A stretch of DNA of 64,000 nt from Cladobotryum mycophilum (Eukaryota > Ascomycota > Sordariomycetes > Hypocreales > Hypocreaceae): the NCBI GenBank assembly GCA_036429605.1, contig CM071591.1, positions 1,984,001 to 2,048,000 on the forward strand. Direction: 5' to 3'. This document shows positions 47,549 through 59,394 of this stretch, piece by piece. The notes beneath the pieces are model-generated. The model ran no database searches. It was not told the DNA's origin and was given only the letters and a program-made list of their open reading frames with translations. A program made the position numbers and the translations under genes. Each line of letters starts with the position of its first letter. Position 1 is the first letter of the stretch.

Positions 47549-50348
47549 GTTTGAATATTTCTTTTTTGCCCTTTTGTTTCTCTATCGGGGTCCGCGGGCG
47601 GCATTTCGAAAATTGCATCTATGGATTAGCATTGACAGCATATTGGTTCCTTTGTTCTTTTTTCTTTCTTTTCTTCTTCTTTTTTTTTTTTTTTTTTTTG
47701 CGTGGGGAATAAGGCATTGGGTATGGCTTAGCATGACGCACATGGGTTTCCTTTGTTCTTTTTTTCTTCTTTTCTTTCTCTTTCTCTTTTGGCATCTACA
47801 AGACTGTACAGTAGAATATTATGACGAACCCCGGATGAATGAAACGACAAGATTGAACCAACAAATACAAATGTTGACTCTATTAGGATCGCTGAATCAC
47901 TCACTTGTAAAAGAGACTGGCATGGTAAAATCGAAAACTAACCAACTCCGCATTGCCCATACATAATTGGAGAGTCACCACCCAACAGCACCACCACACT
48001 GAACGAGACCGATCAACCAAGCATCGGGCCGAGGGACTCGTGGTCGTATCTTTGCAAGCATTCGACGCTGCTGCTTCGGCGCTATTGCTAGTGGCGCGGC
48101 CGATGTGCGGTGGATTTCGCCCAACTACCGTCGGGTCTGCTTTACTTGAAAGGACTTGGGGTGATTGTGAGGTTGCTGGGGTACGTAATGGGTCCCCTCT
48201 CGTTCCGATAGTTCGGATGTGTCTGACTCCGATATGCCTGTAGGCCTGTCAAGTCGTCAATGCTCGATGGAATTGAGGCGAAGCCATGTGTGTTGATTGT
48301 TTGTTGATTCAAACGATTGATTGGCATGGACAGAGCCTAGAGCACCAGCTCCGTATTAACGGAACCACGTCCCGGCATTCAGAAGTTGCCTCCTGACTCC
48401 TGTTTCAAGGAGCCTCGCCGGATGGACGGAAGACAATCAGCCCCCGAGGCCCCGTTTCTAAAACATGAATCGTGTAGTAGGAATTTAAGAAGGATGCCTG
48501 AGCCTGTTCGTTGTGTGTCTTGTTTGACTGGGGCATTCATGTTGGTGGGCTGTCTAACCTTGGAGAAGAAAGCTTCCAGGTTGCCAAGTTTGCATGGTCT
48601 TGCCCCAGAGGACCTGGCAGCATCACCCGTTTTAGGCCTAGTTGCATTGCCGCGCAGTGCTCTCCCACTTTATGCCAGCGGTCTCGGCAAAGTCAGGTGA
48701 CTTGAATTTTGGTCAAATTATGTAAGCAACCCTAATTCCGTTCAAAACGGATTGCGTGCTCTCTTGTGTAGCAGTGCAAAACGGTTCTCTGGGTCAACAC
48801 ACATGATTTCTTCACTCTTACGGAATAGACACTCCGCTCTCGGAAGACAGCTTTGCAGTTCATCAAGGATTTTTCATGAAATTTCGATTTGTCTTCAGAA
48901 AGTCTAGAATCATGCAATAACAAATGACCATTAACGAATAATCTTTCGACTCATGAGCAGGTGTTATCTTGATGCTCCATAGTGGGATCCGTCATTTGGC
49001 AAGGCTCGTGCAAACCATGTTCAATTGAGGGTTTCCAGACCGCTAGGTGAGACAATCCCACGAACAATGAACCAAACACCTTTTCCTACGTGACCACGTT
49101 GTGAAGCCTGAGGCTTAATGCAAAATCCAGCTCTTCGGTTCGGGGATGCAGCTCCCCGCCACGAGCTGCTGCAGAATGCCGACTATAAGGGGTGCGACAT
49201 GATGTAGGAGAAAGAAATCAAGGTTATTCGCAAAAGTCTCCCACTGCGATATCCCGATCCCGACATCCCGCATTCATGGTCGACGCGATGCGAGGCAGTC
49301 TTCTTATCAGGCTAAATCAAAGTCGCAGATTCTCATGCAGGGACTTGGGCGGCGTCAAAACCGCCTTTCTATTACAAGAGAAAAGATAAAGATCAAAAGA
49401 ACCTCGACTTTTGTTATTACCATTACCTATTCTGTGAATGGAGTGATAGGGCGTATTACCGCTTTCCGCTGTCTCGGCCGCCCCTTGAAGTTAGCTCTTC
49501 CGCAGGGTCCAAGGCACGCCAGGAACTTGACCAATGTCCACGCCGTTGATTGAAGAGTGACATCGGGAGCGGCATATGCTGCTGTGGAGAGTCTTGGCTA
49601 CGCCAAGTACGGGGTATACCGACATGAGCTCCAATCTTGTTTTCAAGCACCATGCTTTTTGTGTTCTGAATTACCAGTTATTCAGCGCAAACTGTCATGC
49701 TCTGGATAATGGGCCTTGATTGGTTACACCGTCCTACCAGCCTCGCTTATTGTCCCAGAGAATGAATCTGCGGGATTGCCGAGTCGTTTATCTTGCTGGC
49801 TCGGGGATTATAGTTGATTTGGCGGGCAAGCGCCGGTCGATCTGTAGATCTCTAGATGGCAACTCGTTGGCCTTCTGAAATGGGAGCCTCTTCCGCACGC
49901 TAGATTCAGGAACTTTGTTTTCTGACCAGAGATTTTTGCGTCATACCAAACGTGCTCAATCACGAGGCGCAACGGCAGAAACGGAAGCGAACACTTATTC
50001 CTGTGTCGGTGTCAGGAATCGGCAGTGTTCCTCCGCGATGTGCGCGATTTGGCACTATCTTTCGCTTGTCTCGCTGGCAGCCGCAAAGATCACGCACCGC
50101 TTGGTCTGACATCCTTTAGTCACCTACCGTATTCGTCGAAAGCTCCATCCAATGATAGCATCAACTCCACACTTTTGAATCGCTTGGAAACACGTTCCTC
50201 ACTGCCTGAGCGCTGATCTCAATGTTCGATATCATGTTAAATAGAGGACATCTCGACTCTTGTCACTTGGTGTGGGCTGGAAAACTCATCTCCAAATACA
50301 CAAGAGTCGATAAACCTCACGACTGACTTTTCCAACCTTTCTTTCACA
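47549..50348. other. Intergenic between HET and RNase T2 genes
   Basis: 2.8 kb with no supported gene; several ORFs of 60-130 codons have no recognisable domain. A T-rich tract lies at 47680-47699 in the HET 3' UTR. The right end is the RNase T2 promoter. Confidence 0.5.
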
Positions 50349-51212
50349 ATGGCTTCTCTCCGCTACGTCGCGCCTCTCTTGGCCTTCTTGGCCGCAACTG
50401 TTTCAGCCGACGTCAAGGCTTGCCCTGCTGACGTTCCTCTGTCATGCCACAACACGACTGCCGTTCAAGACACTTGCTGCTTCATCCCTTCCGGACAGCT
50501 ACTTCAGACGCAGTTCTGGGACACCAACCCCCCTACTGGACCTTCCGGTAAGCATATCCAAGGAGATTCAAGCTTTGCAGCTGTTTCAAGCGGCGATAAA
50601 TCGGTTACTAACTATGTCTTAATAGACTCTTGGACCATTCACGGTCTCTGGCCCGACAACTGTGATGGCTCTTACCCCAAGGCCTGTGATACCAGCAGAG
50701 CTTACACCAACATCACCGATATTATGTCATCCGGTGGTGCTGATGACACTCTGCAGTACATGCAGAAGTACTGGAAGGACTACCAAGGAAACGATGAGTC
50801 TTTCTGGGACCACGAGTGGGCCAAGCATGGCACTTGCATCACCACCCTTTCCCCCAAGTGCTACGACAACTATCAGAAGACTGAGGAGGCTGTCGACTTC
50901 TTCTCCAAGACTGTCGAGTTGTTCAAGACCCTCCCCACGTACAAGTGGCTTGCCGATGCCGGCATTACTCCTGATCAGTCCAAGAGCTATGCCACCAAGG
51001 ATATCCAAGCTATTCTGTCGAAGCAGCACGGCGCGCCTGTCACCTTGGGCTGCAAGGGCAAGACTTTCAATGAGGTCTGGTACCACTTCAATGTCAGGGG
51101 CTCTCTCCAGGATGGAAAGTTTGTCTCTGCTCAGCCAGATGGCGCCAAGAGCACTTGCCCAGACAAGGTCTACTACGACCCCAAACAGAGCAGTGATGAT
51201 GAGAGCTGGTAA
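50349..51212 (+). CDS. Secreted ribonuclease T2
   Basis: Exons 50349-50547 and 50626-51212 give 261 residues. A signal peptide (LAFLAATVSA, cut after about residue 20) leads into a cysteine-rich mature enzyme. Both active-site blocks are intact: WTIHGLWPDNC with catalytic His72, and FWDHEWAKHGTC with His129, Glu130 and His134. RNase T2 cleaves RNA without strong base preference through a 2',3'-cyclic phosphate and feeds phosphate and nucleoside scavenging outside the cell or in the vacuole. Possible N-glycosylation sites are HNTT and TNIT. The 78-nt intron is a multiple of three; retained, it stays open until its terminal TAG-free frame, which is why a longer reading exists, but the splice sites GTAAGC...AATAG and the family alignment favour removal. 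A C6 run in exon 1 is in frame here. Confidence 0.95.
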   Translation: MASLRYVAPLLAFLAATVSADVKACPADVPLSCHNTTAVQDTCCFIPSGQLLQTQFWDTNPPTGPSGKHIQGDSSFAAVSSGDKSVTNYVLIDSWTIHGLWPDNCDGSYPKACDTSRAYTNITDIMSSGGADDTLQYMQKYWKDYQGNDESFWDHEWAKHGTCITTLSPKCYDNYQKTEEAVDFFSKTVELFKTLPTYKWLADAGITPDQSKSYATKDIQAILSKQHGAPVTLGCKGKTFNEVWYHFNVRGSLQDGKFVSAQPDGAKSTCPDKVYYDPKQSSDDESW

Positions 51213-53605
51213 ATTCAGCGCGGGTGGAATATTAGAAGGGTAACAAACATGAGTCGGAGCCTCAAGAAACGGCACTGCATCTCTCCATTTTTTTTGTATA
51301 TAAATATTTTACTGCATGATACCGGTGTTTTTGTGTTGTATGGGTATATCATGAACGGTTGGGTTCTGTAAATAGGCATATGTGATGGACATATTTTTTC
51401 TCCACGTCAGAACAATTGAATGTTTTTTTCTTCCTTTTTTCCAGAATAATAGGTTTGAGATCAAAACGGTGCATTCATAGAACGTTCGTTACGGTTGACT
51501 AAAATCGGTTAGACCAATTACTCATCGGCTCGGAACTACGAGCTAAACTGCGGCCATGCTAAAAGCGGCAAGCAGTTTGCGTGTAATATATTTGACCAAT
51601 CACGAGAACACTATGTCTCGGAGCCAATCGGGCAGGTACGCGTAGTGGTTCCAACTGCATGGCTCGTTTTTTTTCAGTGTCACACAACGCCTCCCTCTAA
51701 TGCTGGTTGCCTGGCATGAACCGCTTTCTTCTCCGCATTGATCTTCCTCCTCCACCTCCACATTGGCAGCCAAAATAGATGCCATCAACGATTCTCAACA
51801 CTACGAATATTTTGTATGCCGTCAGAAAACGTATGGTGTTATTTTTTTTGTTCCCCTATTTCTCCTTGCCTTTTCTCCTCCCCCGCCAAAAAAAAAACTG
51901 CCACTGCTTCAAACAAGATGGTTGGGGCGACGAGACAAAAAAAACCATGGCGCCACAAAACATGGCAAACCCTTGAGAGTCGCATGGCCCCCATGCATGT
52001 CTTCCCTTAACGCCAGGGTCGACTTGGCCTATTGGGGAAGCCCACTCCGAGTAATACTCCTGATTCCAGGTTGGACGACATGGTTCTTGACAGAAGCATC
52101 CATTACACGAGCAAGCTAGAGAAGACTGGTCACATAGCAGTCTGAGCAGAGGCGCCGAGATGCCAACCAAGCCAACCCCGCATAGTTCATCGTTGATGAA
52201 AACTGGGGGGGGGGGTGCCCTTTCAAGGTGCTGCTGCTCTGTGTGTGTGTGTGTGTACGTGTGTGTGTGCTTCCAAGGCTCTGACTAACGGTAATAACTC
52301 GTCAATACGGGTGGCGTTCTGGAAGAAGACCTTGCTTTTGGGCTTTGCGTGCCTTGCTGGTCCCGTCTACCTTGCCTAGCATGCTACTACTAATAACCAT
52401 AACCCTACCAGCCCAGGTTGCCCGTCGGAATTTCCAACTCTCGGAAATATCAAGGATATTATTAATTGTCAACAAGCCATGGGAATTGGGTTTTTCGTCT
52501 ATCTGGCTTATAGTGTCGGCGAATCGAGGCCTTTCCAACTTCTCTTTGACTCGATACCGCCACATGATCTGGGGGGCGTGGTGTTTTGACGATGGCGCTG
52601 CCTGGAATCTCAGCTCCCCTTGTCTCGGCGTTGAGAACCGTGTGCGTGCAAGCGCAACATACCGAGTAACAAGATGCTACGATTCCATCTCCGGTATTCT
52701 TACCGTCCGTCACTTACCTTACAGTACCTAATAGTCTACTTGTTCTCGAAACGACGCGCCAATTGCAGTTGCATTTCTGCACCCCAGCATCTCCACCCTC
52801 ATCTCCACCTCCACAACCCAGGCAAGGACCACATCCTCCATGACCAGTGACAACCATCTCTCCCCTCCACACACACAATATCCACGGCCGTTGCCATGCC
52901 TGTCCACCGCCCTAGCGAGGGCACCTCACCCTCACATGGTCCTGTGGAGGCTCTCCGAGGTCAAAATAGATAGACAACAGACTCCAGGAACCCTCCATAT
53001 ATTAGTGCAACATGGGGCTCTCACCATCTTTTTATTGAACCCCCCGTCTTTCTCATATCCCTCTTTCGCTCCGTGTGTTATAGTTTATTTCGCAAGCTGC
53101 CTGTCAGCATCTGCACCTTGCAAATGTGCTGTTAATCATCTTTCCCAATCCTCTTCGCCGACAACCCTGATAGTGGCCCTCGGTAGTTGTTCTCCGGAGG
53201 ACGAGCGCCAGCGGACCTGTTTTTTTCTTCCTCTTCTCTTGGATGATATCAATTCATCGCTCACCTCGCTCTTTAAAGTCGCCCAGTCCAACCGAATGCA
53301 CGATAAGAACCTCAGTAATCACTAAGGGGCTTAGCTCTTGACGTGCTCACAACGTATCCACAATCCGGGGGCTCTTTGGCAAGTCATACTCGTCTCGAGC
53401 TCAACGTGCCATAGAGCATCGCGAAAAAAGTCGGCAACGAGAGTCACATGAGCTTATCAATTCGGAAACCGCAGACCTGGGTTCTCTAGAGCTGCTGCTC
53501 GCCTTGGTTCGACACTCTCTGGCTTTTCTCAATTCGCCATTCAATGCTGTAGTCTCCTCAGCTCATATCTGCAGTGTGCTACGGATTTGAACCTGGACCG
53601 GCAAG
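51213..53605. promoter_or_regulatory. xyr1 upstream region with upstream ORFs
   Basis: 2.4 kb between the RNase T2 stop and the xyr1 start, with a TG repeat at 52242-52269 and a G10 run at 52205-52214. Three short ATG-stop frames precede xyr1: 53296-53325, 53448-53489 and 53544-53552. No protein gene is supported. Transcript start sites are unknown. Confidence 0.5.
53544..53552 (+). promoter_or_regulatory. Minimal upstream ORF (ATG-CTG-TAG) before xyr1
   Basis: A two-codon ORF whose stop lies 53 bases before the xyr1 start. Two longer ones precede it (nine codons at 53296-53325; thirteen codons at 53448-53489). If included in the mRNA they could lower or tune XYR1 translation. Confidence 0.45.
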
Positions 53606-56563
53606 ATGTTGTCCAACCCACTTCGTCGTTATTCTCAATACTCTAATCTTCCGCCGGCCCCTTTTGAGACGAATCACCACTTGTCTCAGGGACACCTGCA
53701 CACAATCAACGTTGACCCATTTAATCACAATACCGCCTACCCACTTCAGCATCTTCAGCAGCCCACCGATATCCCGAATCCTCGTTTATTAAGGTCCACT
53801 CCGCAGCCAAAACAGAGGCAAGACTCACTTGGTTCGAGCCGGAAATCGGTGGGGGGACCCCTGGGCCAATTAGAAGAAGAATAAGCAGGGCTTGTGATCA
53901 GTGCAATCAGCTGCGAACCAAGTGTGACGGCCTGCATCCTTGTGCTCATTGTATTGGTATGAGTCTTCTTCGTCACATTCCATCAAACTTACTAACCGAT
54001 AACAGAATTTGGGCTTGGTTGTGAATATATACGAGAGAGGAAGAAGCGCGGAAAGGCATCGCGAAAAGACATTGCTGCTCAACAAGCGGCAGCGGCAGCA
54101 GTGCATAATGGACAAGGGCAAGATCACCAAGGCAAGCAACGACAGAACGAGCTTTCACCCGGGAGTAAAGACTTGAATCAGGCATCGCCAAGCACAACGC
54201 ATCACTTGGACGACTCTGTAAATGCCTTTGCTGATGCGGCATTGCAGCAGCAACACCAGCAAGGAATGGGGACATTGGACAATCTGGAAGATACCCACAG
54301 TCACACTCACATTGGAGTTGATCCTGCTCTGAGCAGATCACAGCTAGAAACTTCTTCTGCGATTGGCCTGGAGAACTATGGGGAGGTTCCTCGTGCCTAT
54401 GCCAGTCCGGGCATTAGTGGCCATGTAATGTATGGTTCCGCTCACTCGAACATGCCAGCCTACTCAGCCTTGCCGTACACTACCCAAGCTCAGAGCCCAG
54501 GAACATTCAACGGTGATGGCAATTTTCGACTAAGCAGCGGCAATATTCACGAATACCCCATGGCCAATGGGAGCTCTCCTTCATGGGGAGTTTCGATGCC
54601 TTCACCCGCTGCCCAGTTTCCAATCAATCTTTCTCAACCAAACTTCAAGCATATTGATTTACGATACCCCGTCTTGGAGCCTCTCCTCCCCCACCTTAGT
54701 GCGATCTTGCCCGTCTCCCTAGCCTGCGATCTCATCGACCTCTATTTCTCTTCCTCTTCTTCAGCGCAAATGCACCCCATGTCTCCATACGTTTTAGGAT
54801 TTGTCTTCCGGAAGCGCGCTTTCTTACATCCGACAAATCCACGGCGCTGTCAGCCCGCCTTGTTGGCAAGCATATTGTGGGTGGCTGCTCAGACAAGCGA
54901 AGCATCCTTCTTGACCAGCCTGCCTTCTGCACGGAGCAAAGTCTGCCAGAAGCTCCTCGAGCTTACGGTTGGTCTTCTTCAGCCACTCATACACGCATCA
55001 TCCAATCGCTCGTCACCAAAAACCAGCCCCGTAGTAGGTGGAGCTGCATTGGGAGGCCTTGGAGTGGCGTTACCCGGATCCATGAGCTTGGATAGTCTCA
55101 CCGGCGAGACAGGGGCCTTTGGTGCCACTGGCAGCATTGACGATGTGATTACTTACGTTCATCTCGCAACAGTGATTTCAGCTAGCGAGTATAAGGGGGC
55201 GAGCTTGAGGTGGTGGGGTGCCGCTTGGTCTCTCGCAAGGGAACTAAAACTTGGCCGGGAGCTTCCGTCCAACAGCTCATCGAGAACGCACGACGATACC
55301 GACGCCGCGAACGAAGAACTCGACGAGCACGATATGAGCCGAAACCATCCAAATTTCGCGCCCGAAGAGGAAAGAGAGGAGCGGCGAAGAGTGTGGTGGC
55401 TCGTCTACATCGTAGATAGGCATCTAGCTCTATGCTATAACCGACCCCTATTTCTCCTCGACAGCGAATGCGACGATCTCTACCACCCAATGGATGATAG
55501 CAAGTGGCAGAGCGGGCATTTCCGAAGTCAGGCAGTCGATGATAATGTCGAGCCTCTAATGGCTGATGAGTTTGGTATTGAGGACACACGTATTCGAGGA
55601 CCTTACTTTGAGTGCCGTGGGCATAGCATTTTCGGATATTTCCTACCACTTATGACAATATTGGGCGAGATTGTTGATGTCCATCATTCCAAGAGTCACC
55701 CACGCTTTGGTGTTGGCTTTCGCCCAGCACGAGATTGGGATGACCAGGTTGCGGAAATTTCTCGGCACCTTGAAGCGTATGAAGAGAGCTTGAAAAGATT
55801 TGAACAGAAATACGCGTCAAAATCCACCAAGGACAAGGAACAGCAAAACCACGACAATCACGATGGAAATGCAGCTGCTTCAGACGTGGATATACAATCT
55901 CCACATTCTGTGCGAACGAACGGGTCGAATCGCATGACAGAGAATGAGATACAAGCTAGCATTGTCGTTGCCTATAGCACTCACGTTATGCATGTTTTAC
56001 ACATTCTGTTGGAGGACAAGTGGGATCCAATCAACCTACTCGATGACCATGATCTCTGGATCTCGTCTCAAGGCTTCGTTACAGCAACGAGTCATGCTGT
56101 GTCGGCAGCTGAGGCGATAAACCAGATTCTGGAGTTTGACCCAGGCCTAGAATTCATGCCATTCTTCTATGGCGTATACTTGTTACAGGGCTCGTTTCTC
56201 CTCCTCTTGATAGCTGACAAGCTGCAAACTGAGGCATCGCCTAGTGTCATCAAGGCGTGCGAAACTATTGTGCGAGCACATGAAGCGTGTGTTGTGACTC
56301 TTAGCACAGAGTATCAAGTAAGTTTTTTTTTTCTTTAGTTCACTATTCTCCTGTTCATTCCCTGTTTCTAGTCCTTTTTGCTCTCTTTAGTGTTAAACGC
56401 CAACTAATATTCGGGACAGCGTAATTTTAGTAAGGTTATGAGGAGCGCTTTAGCTCTTATTCGAGGGCGTGTTCCTGAAGATCTTGGGGAACAGCAACAA
56501 CGACGGCGCGAGCTTCTTGGATTGTATCGATGGACTGGTAATGGAACCGGACTGGCGCTTTGA
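53606..56563 (+). CDS. xyr1: Xylanase/cellulase regulator XYR1 (XlnR), one apparent frame break
   Basis: Exons 53606-53956, 54006-56317 and 56420-56563 encode about 935 residues, close to the 940 of Trichoderma XYR1. It starts MLSNPLRRYS and ends RWTGNGTGLAL, as the known protein does. The zinc cluster RACDQCNQLRTKCDG HPCAHC is split by intron 1 between its fifth and sixth cysteines (residues 97-123). The middle homology region and the acidic C-terminus (DPINLLDDHDLWISSQG) are highly conserved. XYR1 is a nuclear activator of xylanase, cellulase and D-xylose/L-arabinose catabolic genes through GGC(A/T)3 sites. The frame breaks at a G6 run (53851-53856); one more G gives VGGTPGPIRRR, the conserved approach to the zinc cluster. 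Without it exon 1 would stop at 53883 before any DNA-binding domain. Confidence 0.97.
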
Positions 56564-57983
56564 CAAAAATTCAGCAACGAAAAGCCTATAGGGAAGGGGG
56601 AGAATGTTTAAATACCCTGGTGATTTATGAAGGTGGTGTTGGCCACCGTGTATTCGAAATGTCTGGAGATGGGCGCAATCTGGAACAGGGTGTAACAACA
56701 CAAAGGACCGGCATAGCGTGGTTCATGATTCCAGCGTTGGTTTCGATTTGTAGGAGGTGTATTCTCAAGAGTTCCTTTGGACTCTTTAACGACGGATTTG
56801 TGCCTAGGAAGGCCATGGGCGTTGGATGATTCTTACAATAGGTCATGTCATGCATGAAGATACCGCTTGGATAATGTCAGAGCAAGGCAAGGGAGGAATT
56901 TATTTGGATGCTTTTGTTTAGGGGTATATGTAGGAACTGAAATTTTGCTATGACTTTGTTAACTGCTTTTTGATATTTCAGAAGATTGCTTGAATTGCGT
57001 GTTTTTGCGAGGTTGTTATATTTCGTTAGTGTGTGGTTGATTGCTAGCCATGGCTTAGGTAACAAGGCGGGAAGAGATATCACATCAGCCCCTGAAGATG
57101 TCAGAAACTAACGATGATACCGCATCTTCAACTTCGACCTTGATATATCCGAAAAGATGCTGGGAGCAAATGGAAAATGCAGATTCCAAGCGATTACAGA
57201 TGCCGACCGCCTGTCTGCCTGAGGCGTGTTCATCTCAAGTTGACTCGCTCGCTTGCTCGCAGCAATGCTTCCGACACGTGAGCTGCCCAAACATGCCATC
57301 TTCTGCGTCCTCTGCGCTCCAGGACCAGAGAGGTGTTTCTCCTGAGGGCACGATTCACTGTCCCTTTGCTGTCGTCAGCTCATATTTTGCTCCGACCCGC
57401 TCTTCGCTTATCAAGAGCAGCATCTCGTCTTTGCAAACCCCCTCTTTTGCCTCCACCACCAAAATCGCACACTAAATCACCCACTTCAGCCCTCCCACCA
57501 CCACCACCACCCCCCGACAATATCGGAAGAGAAATTGCTGTAGATGATGTATTGAGGGTCTGGACGGCTTAGGTCTGACCTTTATTTGGCTTTCAGGTAA
57601 GATTATTGGAATGTTGGGTTTGACTCCCATCAACTGCACATGCTGCAGTTGCACACTGCAAATACGATCTCCCCCACCGAGGGTGGTTTGGATGTTTGAT
57701 CATATTCATTTTACTCCCCAGATGTCATACACCATTCCTATATAAGTATTGCCCATGTTCCGTATTGTTGGTTGTTGGTTGTTTCTCCTATTCTCCGCAG
57801 AGACAGAGCTTGATACTTGGAACACAAAGACCTTGTCTGATACCAACTCACAGCAAGACTAGAACTACTTGGCGCTCTTTTTTTCTTTCAAAAAACCCTT
57901 CTGAATCTGTCTTTACTCAAACTAAGATTCTTTTTTTTTAGAACTTTTTGTAACCAAACCCCCCCCCCCATTTTCTGACCACA
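56564..57983. other. Intergenic between xyr1 and bZIP genes
   Basis: 1.4 kb. An ORF of 125 codons starts at 57098, but it has no recognisable domain and poor codon character, so I do not call it. A run of eleven C (57959-57969) lies just before the bZIP start. Confidence 0.5.
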
Positions 57984-58989
57984 ATGTCTTCTACGCCCTA
58001 TGGTCAGGGAGTGGCTCACACCAACCGCCATCACCGCCACCTACGAATAGACTGAACAAGCGAAGACGTGTGTCTCCTCAGGATGTGGGCGATGTTAATA
58101 CCATGTCCTTGGTGGACTCACTCAATACGACTAGTATCGGGGGATCTTATAGGGAGACGAGTGGTGGTATTCAGCAGCAACAGCAGGCACCCACGGCCAC
58201 GATGACTTCATCCTCGCCACTCCACCAACAACGGACCGTTTCCACAAATACCTATTCATCCGAAATGACCAGACCTCACACTCAACCTTCAAAGCTCAGC
58301 GTCGGGGGTTACCCACTCGAAACGGCCCGCCTAGGCATACCTCCCGGCCTCGTCGCCGCAGAGTACCGTCGCCGGCAAATCGCCATTGCTCATGAGCTAG
58401 TCCACCAAGCAACAAACCCCCCATCCTGCCCCCCACCCAGGTCGAGGATCTCCCGCCAAAGCCCTACCTCAAGGACTTCCACAAGATTCCCGACAACATA
58501 TCGGACCGGCAGCGCAAGAGAATCGAGGCGGCCAACAACGAGATCGCGGCAGACCACCAGCGCGTGGAGCGGGAGAGGAACAACCAGGCGGCCAAGAAGA
58601 GCCGGCAGACGCGCATGGAGGCGCTGTCCAACACCCGCCAGATGCTCAATGAGAAATCGGCCGAGTGCGCCTGGTTCCGGATGAAGATTCTCGCGCTGGG
58701 CGGGTCGGTGGATGAGTGGGCCATGGTGCCCGCCCTGGTCAGGGACAAGATGATCAGGGAGATTGACCAGAGGGTCAAGCTGGTGGATGCCCAGAACGCC
58801 GAGGTCAAGAAGAAGGAGGATGCGAAGAAGAGGGCCGAGAGGGTCAAGAGACGAGCGGAGATGGAGGAAGAGATGCACGGGCGGCGGCAGGGCGGGGAGG
58901 AGGAGGTTGTTACGGGGGAGTTGGCCGTTCAGGTGAAGATGGAGCAGCAGAGCGGATGGGTTGTGGGAGAGAATGAGGATGCTGAGTAA
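57984..58989 (+). CDS. bZIP transcription factor (two apparent frame breaks)
   Basis: About 335 residues with no intron, if two breaks are bridged. The N-terminus is low complexity (Ser, Thr, Pro, Gln-rich, with a basic LNKRRRVSPQ). The C-terminal half holds the basic region RERNNQAAKKSRQTR, with the N-x7-R signature of bZIP proteins, then a short weak zipper (MEALSNTRQMLNEKSAECAWFRMKILALGG) that is atypical, and a long Lys/Glu-rich helix. It should bind DNA as a dimer in the nucleus; the target pathway is not clear. Breaks: near a G3 at 58007-58009, where the true start could differ, and at a C6 run at 58417-58422 or 58429-58434, before PTQVEDLPPKPYLKDF. Confidence 0.8.
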
Positions 58990-59394
58990 ACTTATTGGGC
59001 GGGTGGGGTTTTTCTTTCTTTTCTCTTTCTTTCTTTCTTGCTTTCTTTATTTGATGAAGCGTGGTGTCTATGCTTTTGGTTTGGGGGGAGGATGGATAGT
59101 AGAGTTATTTGGGGGTTTCGAGGGGGACATTGATCTGGATGGTTTTGTTTTGGCTCGGGAAGTCATGGATTTGGGGGACCAGATCAGCATAGCTTTAAAG
59201 TTCTTTGGGAGTTGGTTCGGTTCAAAGGCAGGCTTCAAAGTAAGTAACTTAGATGGGGGGATATATGGGATCTTTTAGAGGAGTCTAATGGCAACGGTTT
59301 GATGGTTCAATAAAGCTTGATCCTCTCCTTCTTCTACTTTTCTCATTACTCATTTGCCTGTTGTCTATCATCATCTCTATCCCCATCTCTATAT
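58990..59394. other. 3' spacer between convergent bZIP and guanine deaminase genes
   Basis: 405 bases with T- and G-rich tracts. No gene is supported. Confidence 0.5.

Noticed and set aside
47574..47966. 130-codon ORF after the HET gene
   Set aside because: Most of it translates T-rich 3' UTR into a phenylalanine run.
57098..57475. 125-codon ORF between xyr1 and bZIP
   Set aside because: It has no recognisable domain, is rich in Ser/Cys from repetitive C/T sequence, and is unsupported by neighbours.
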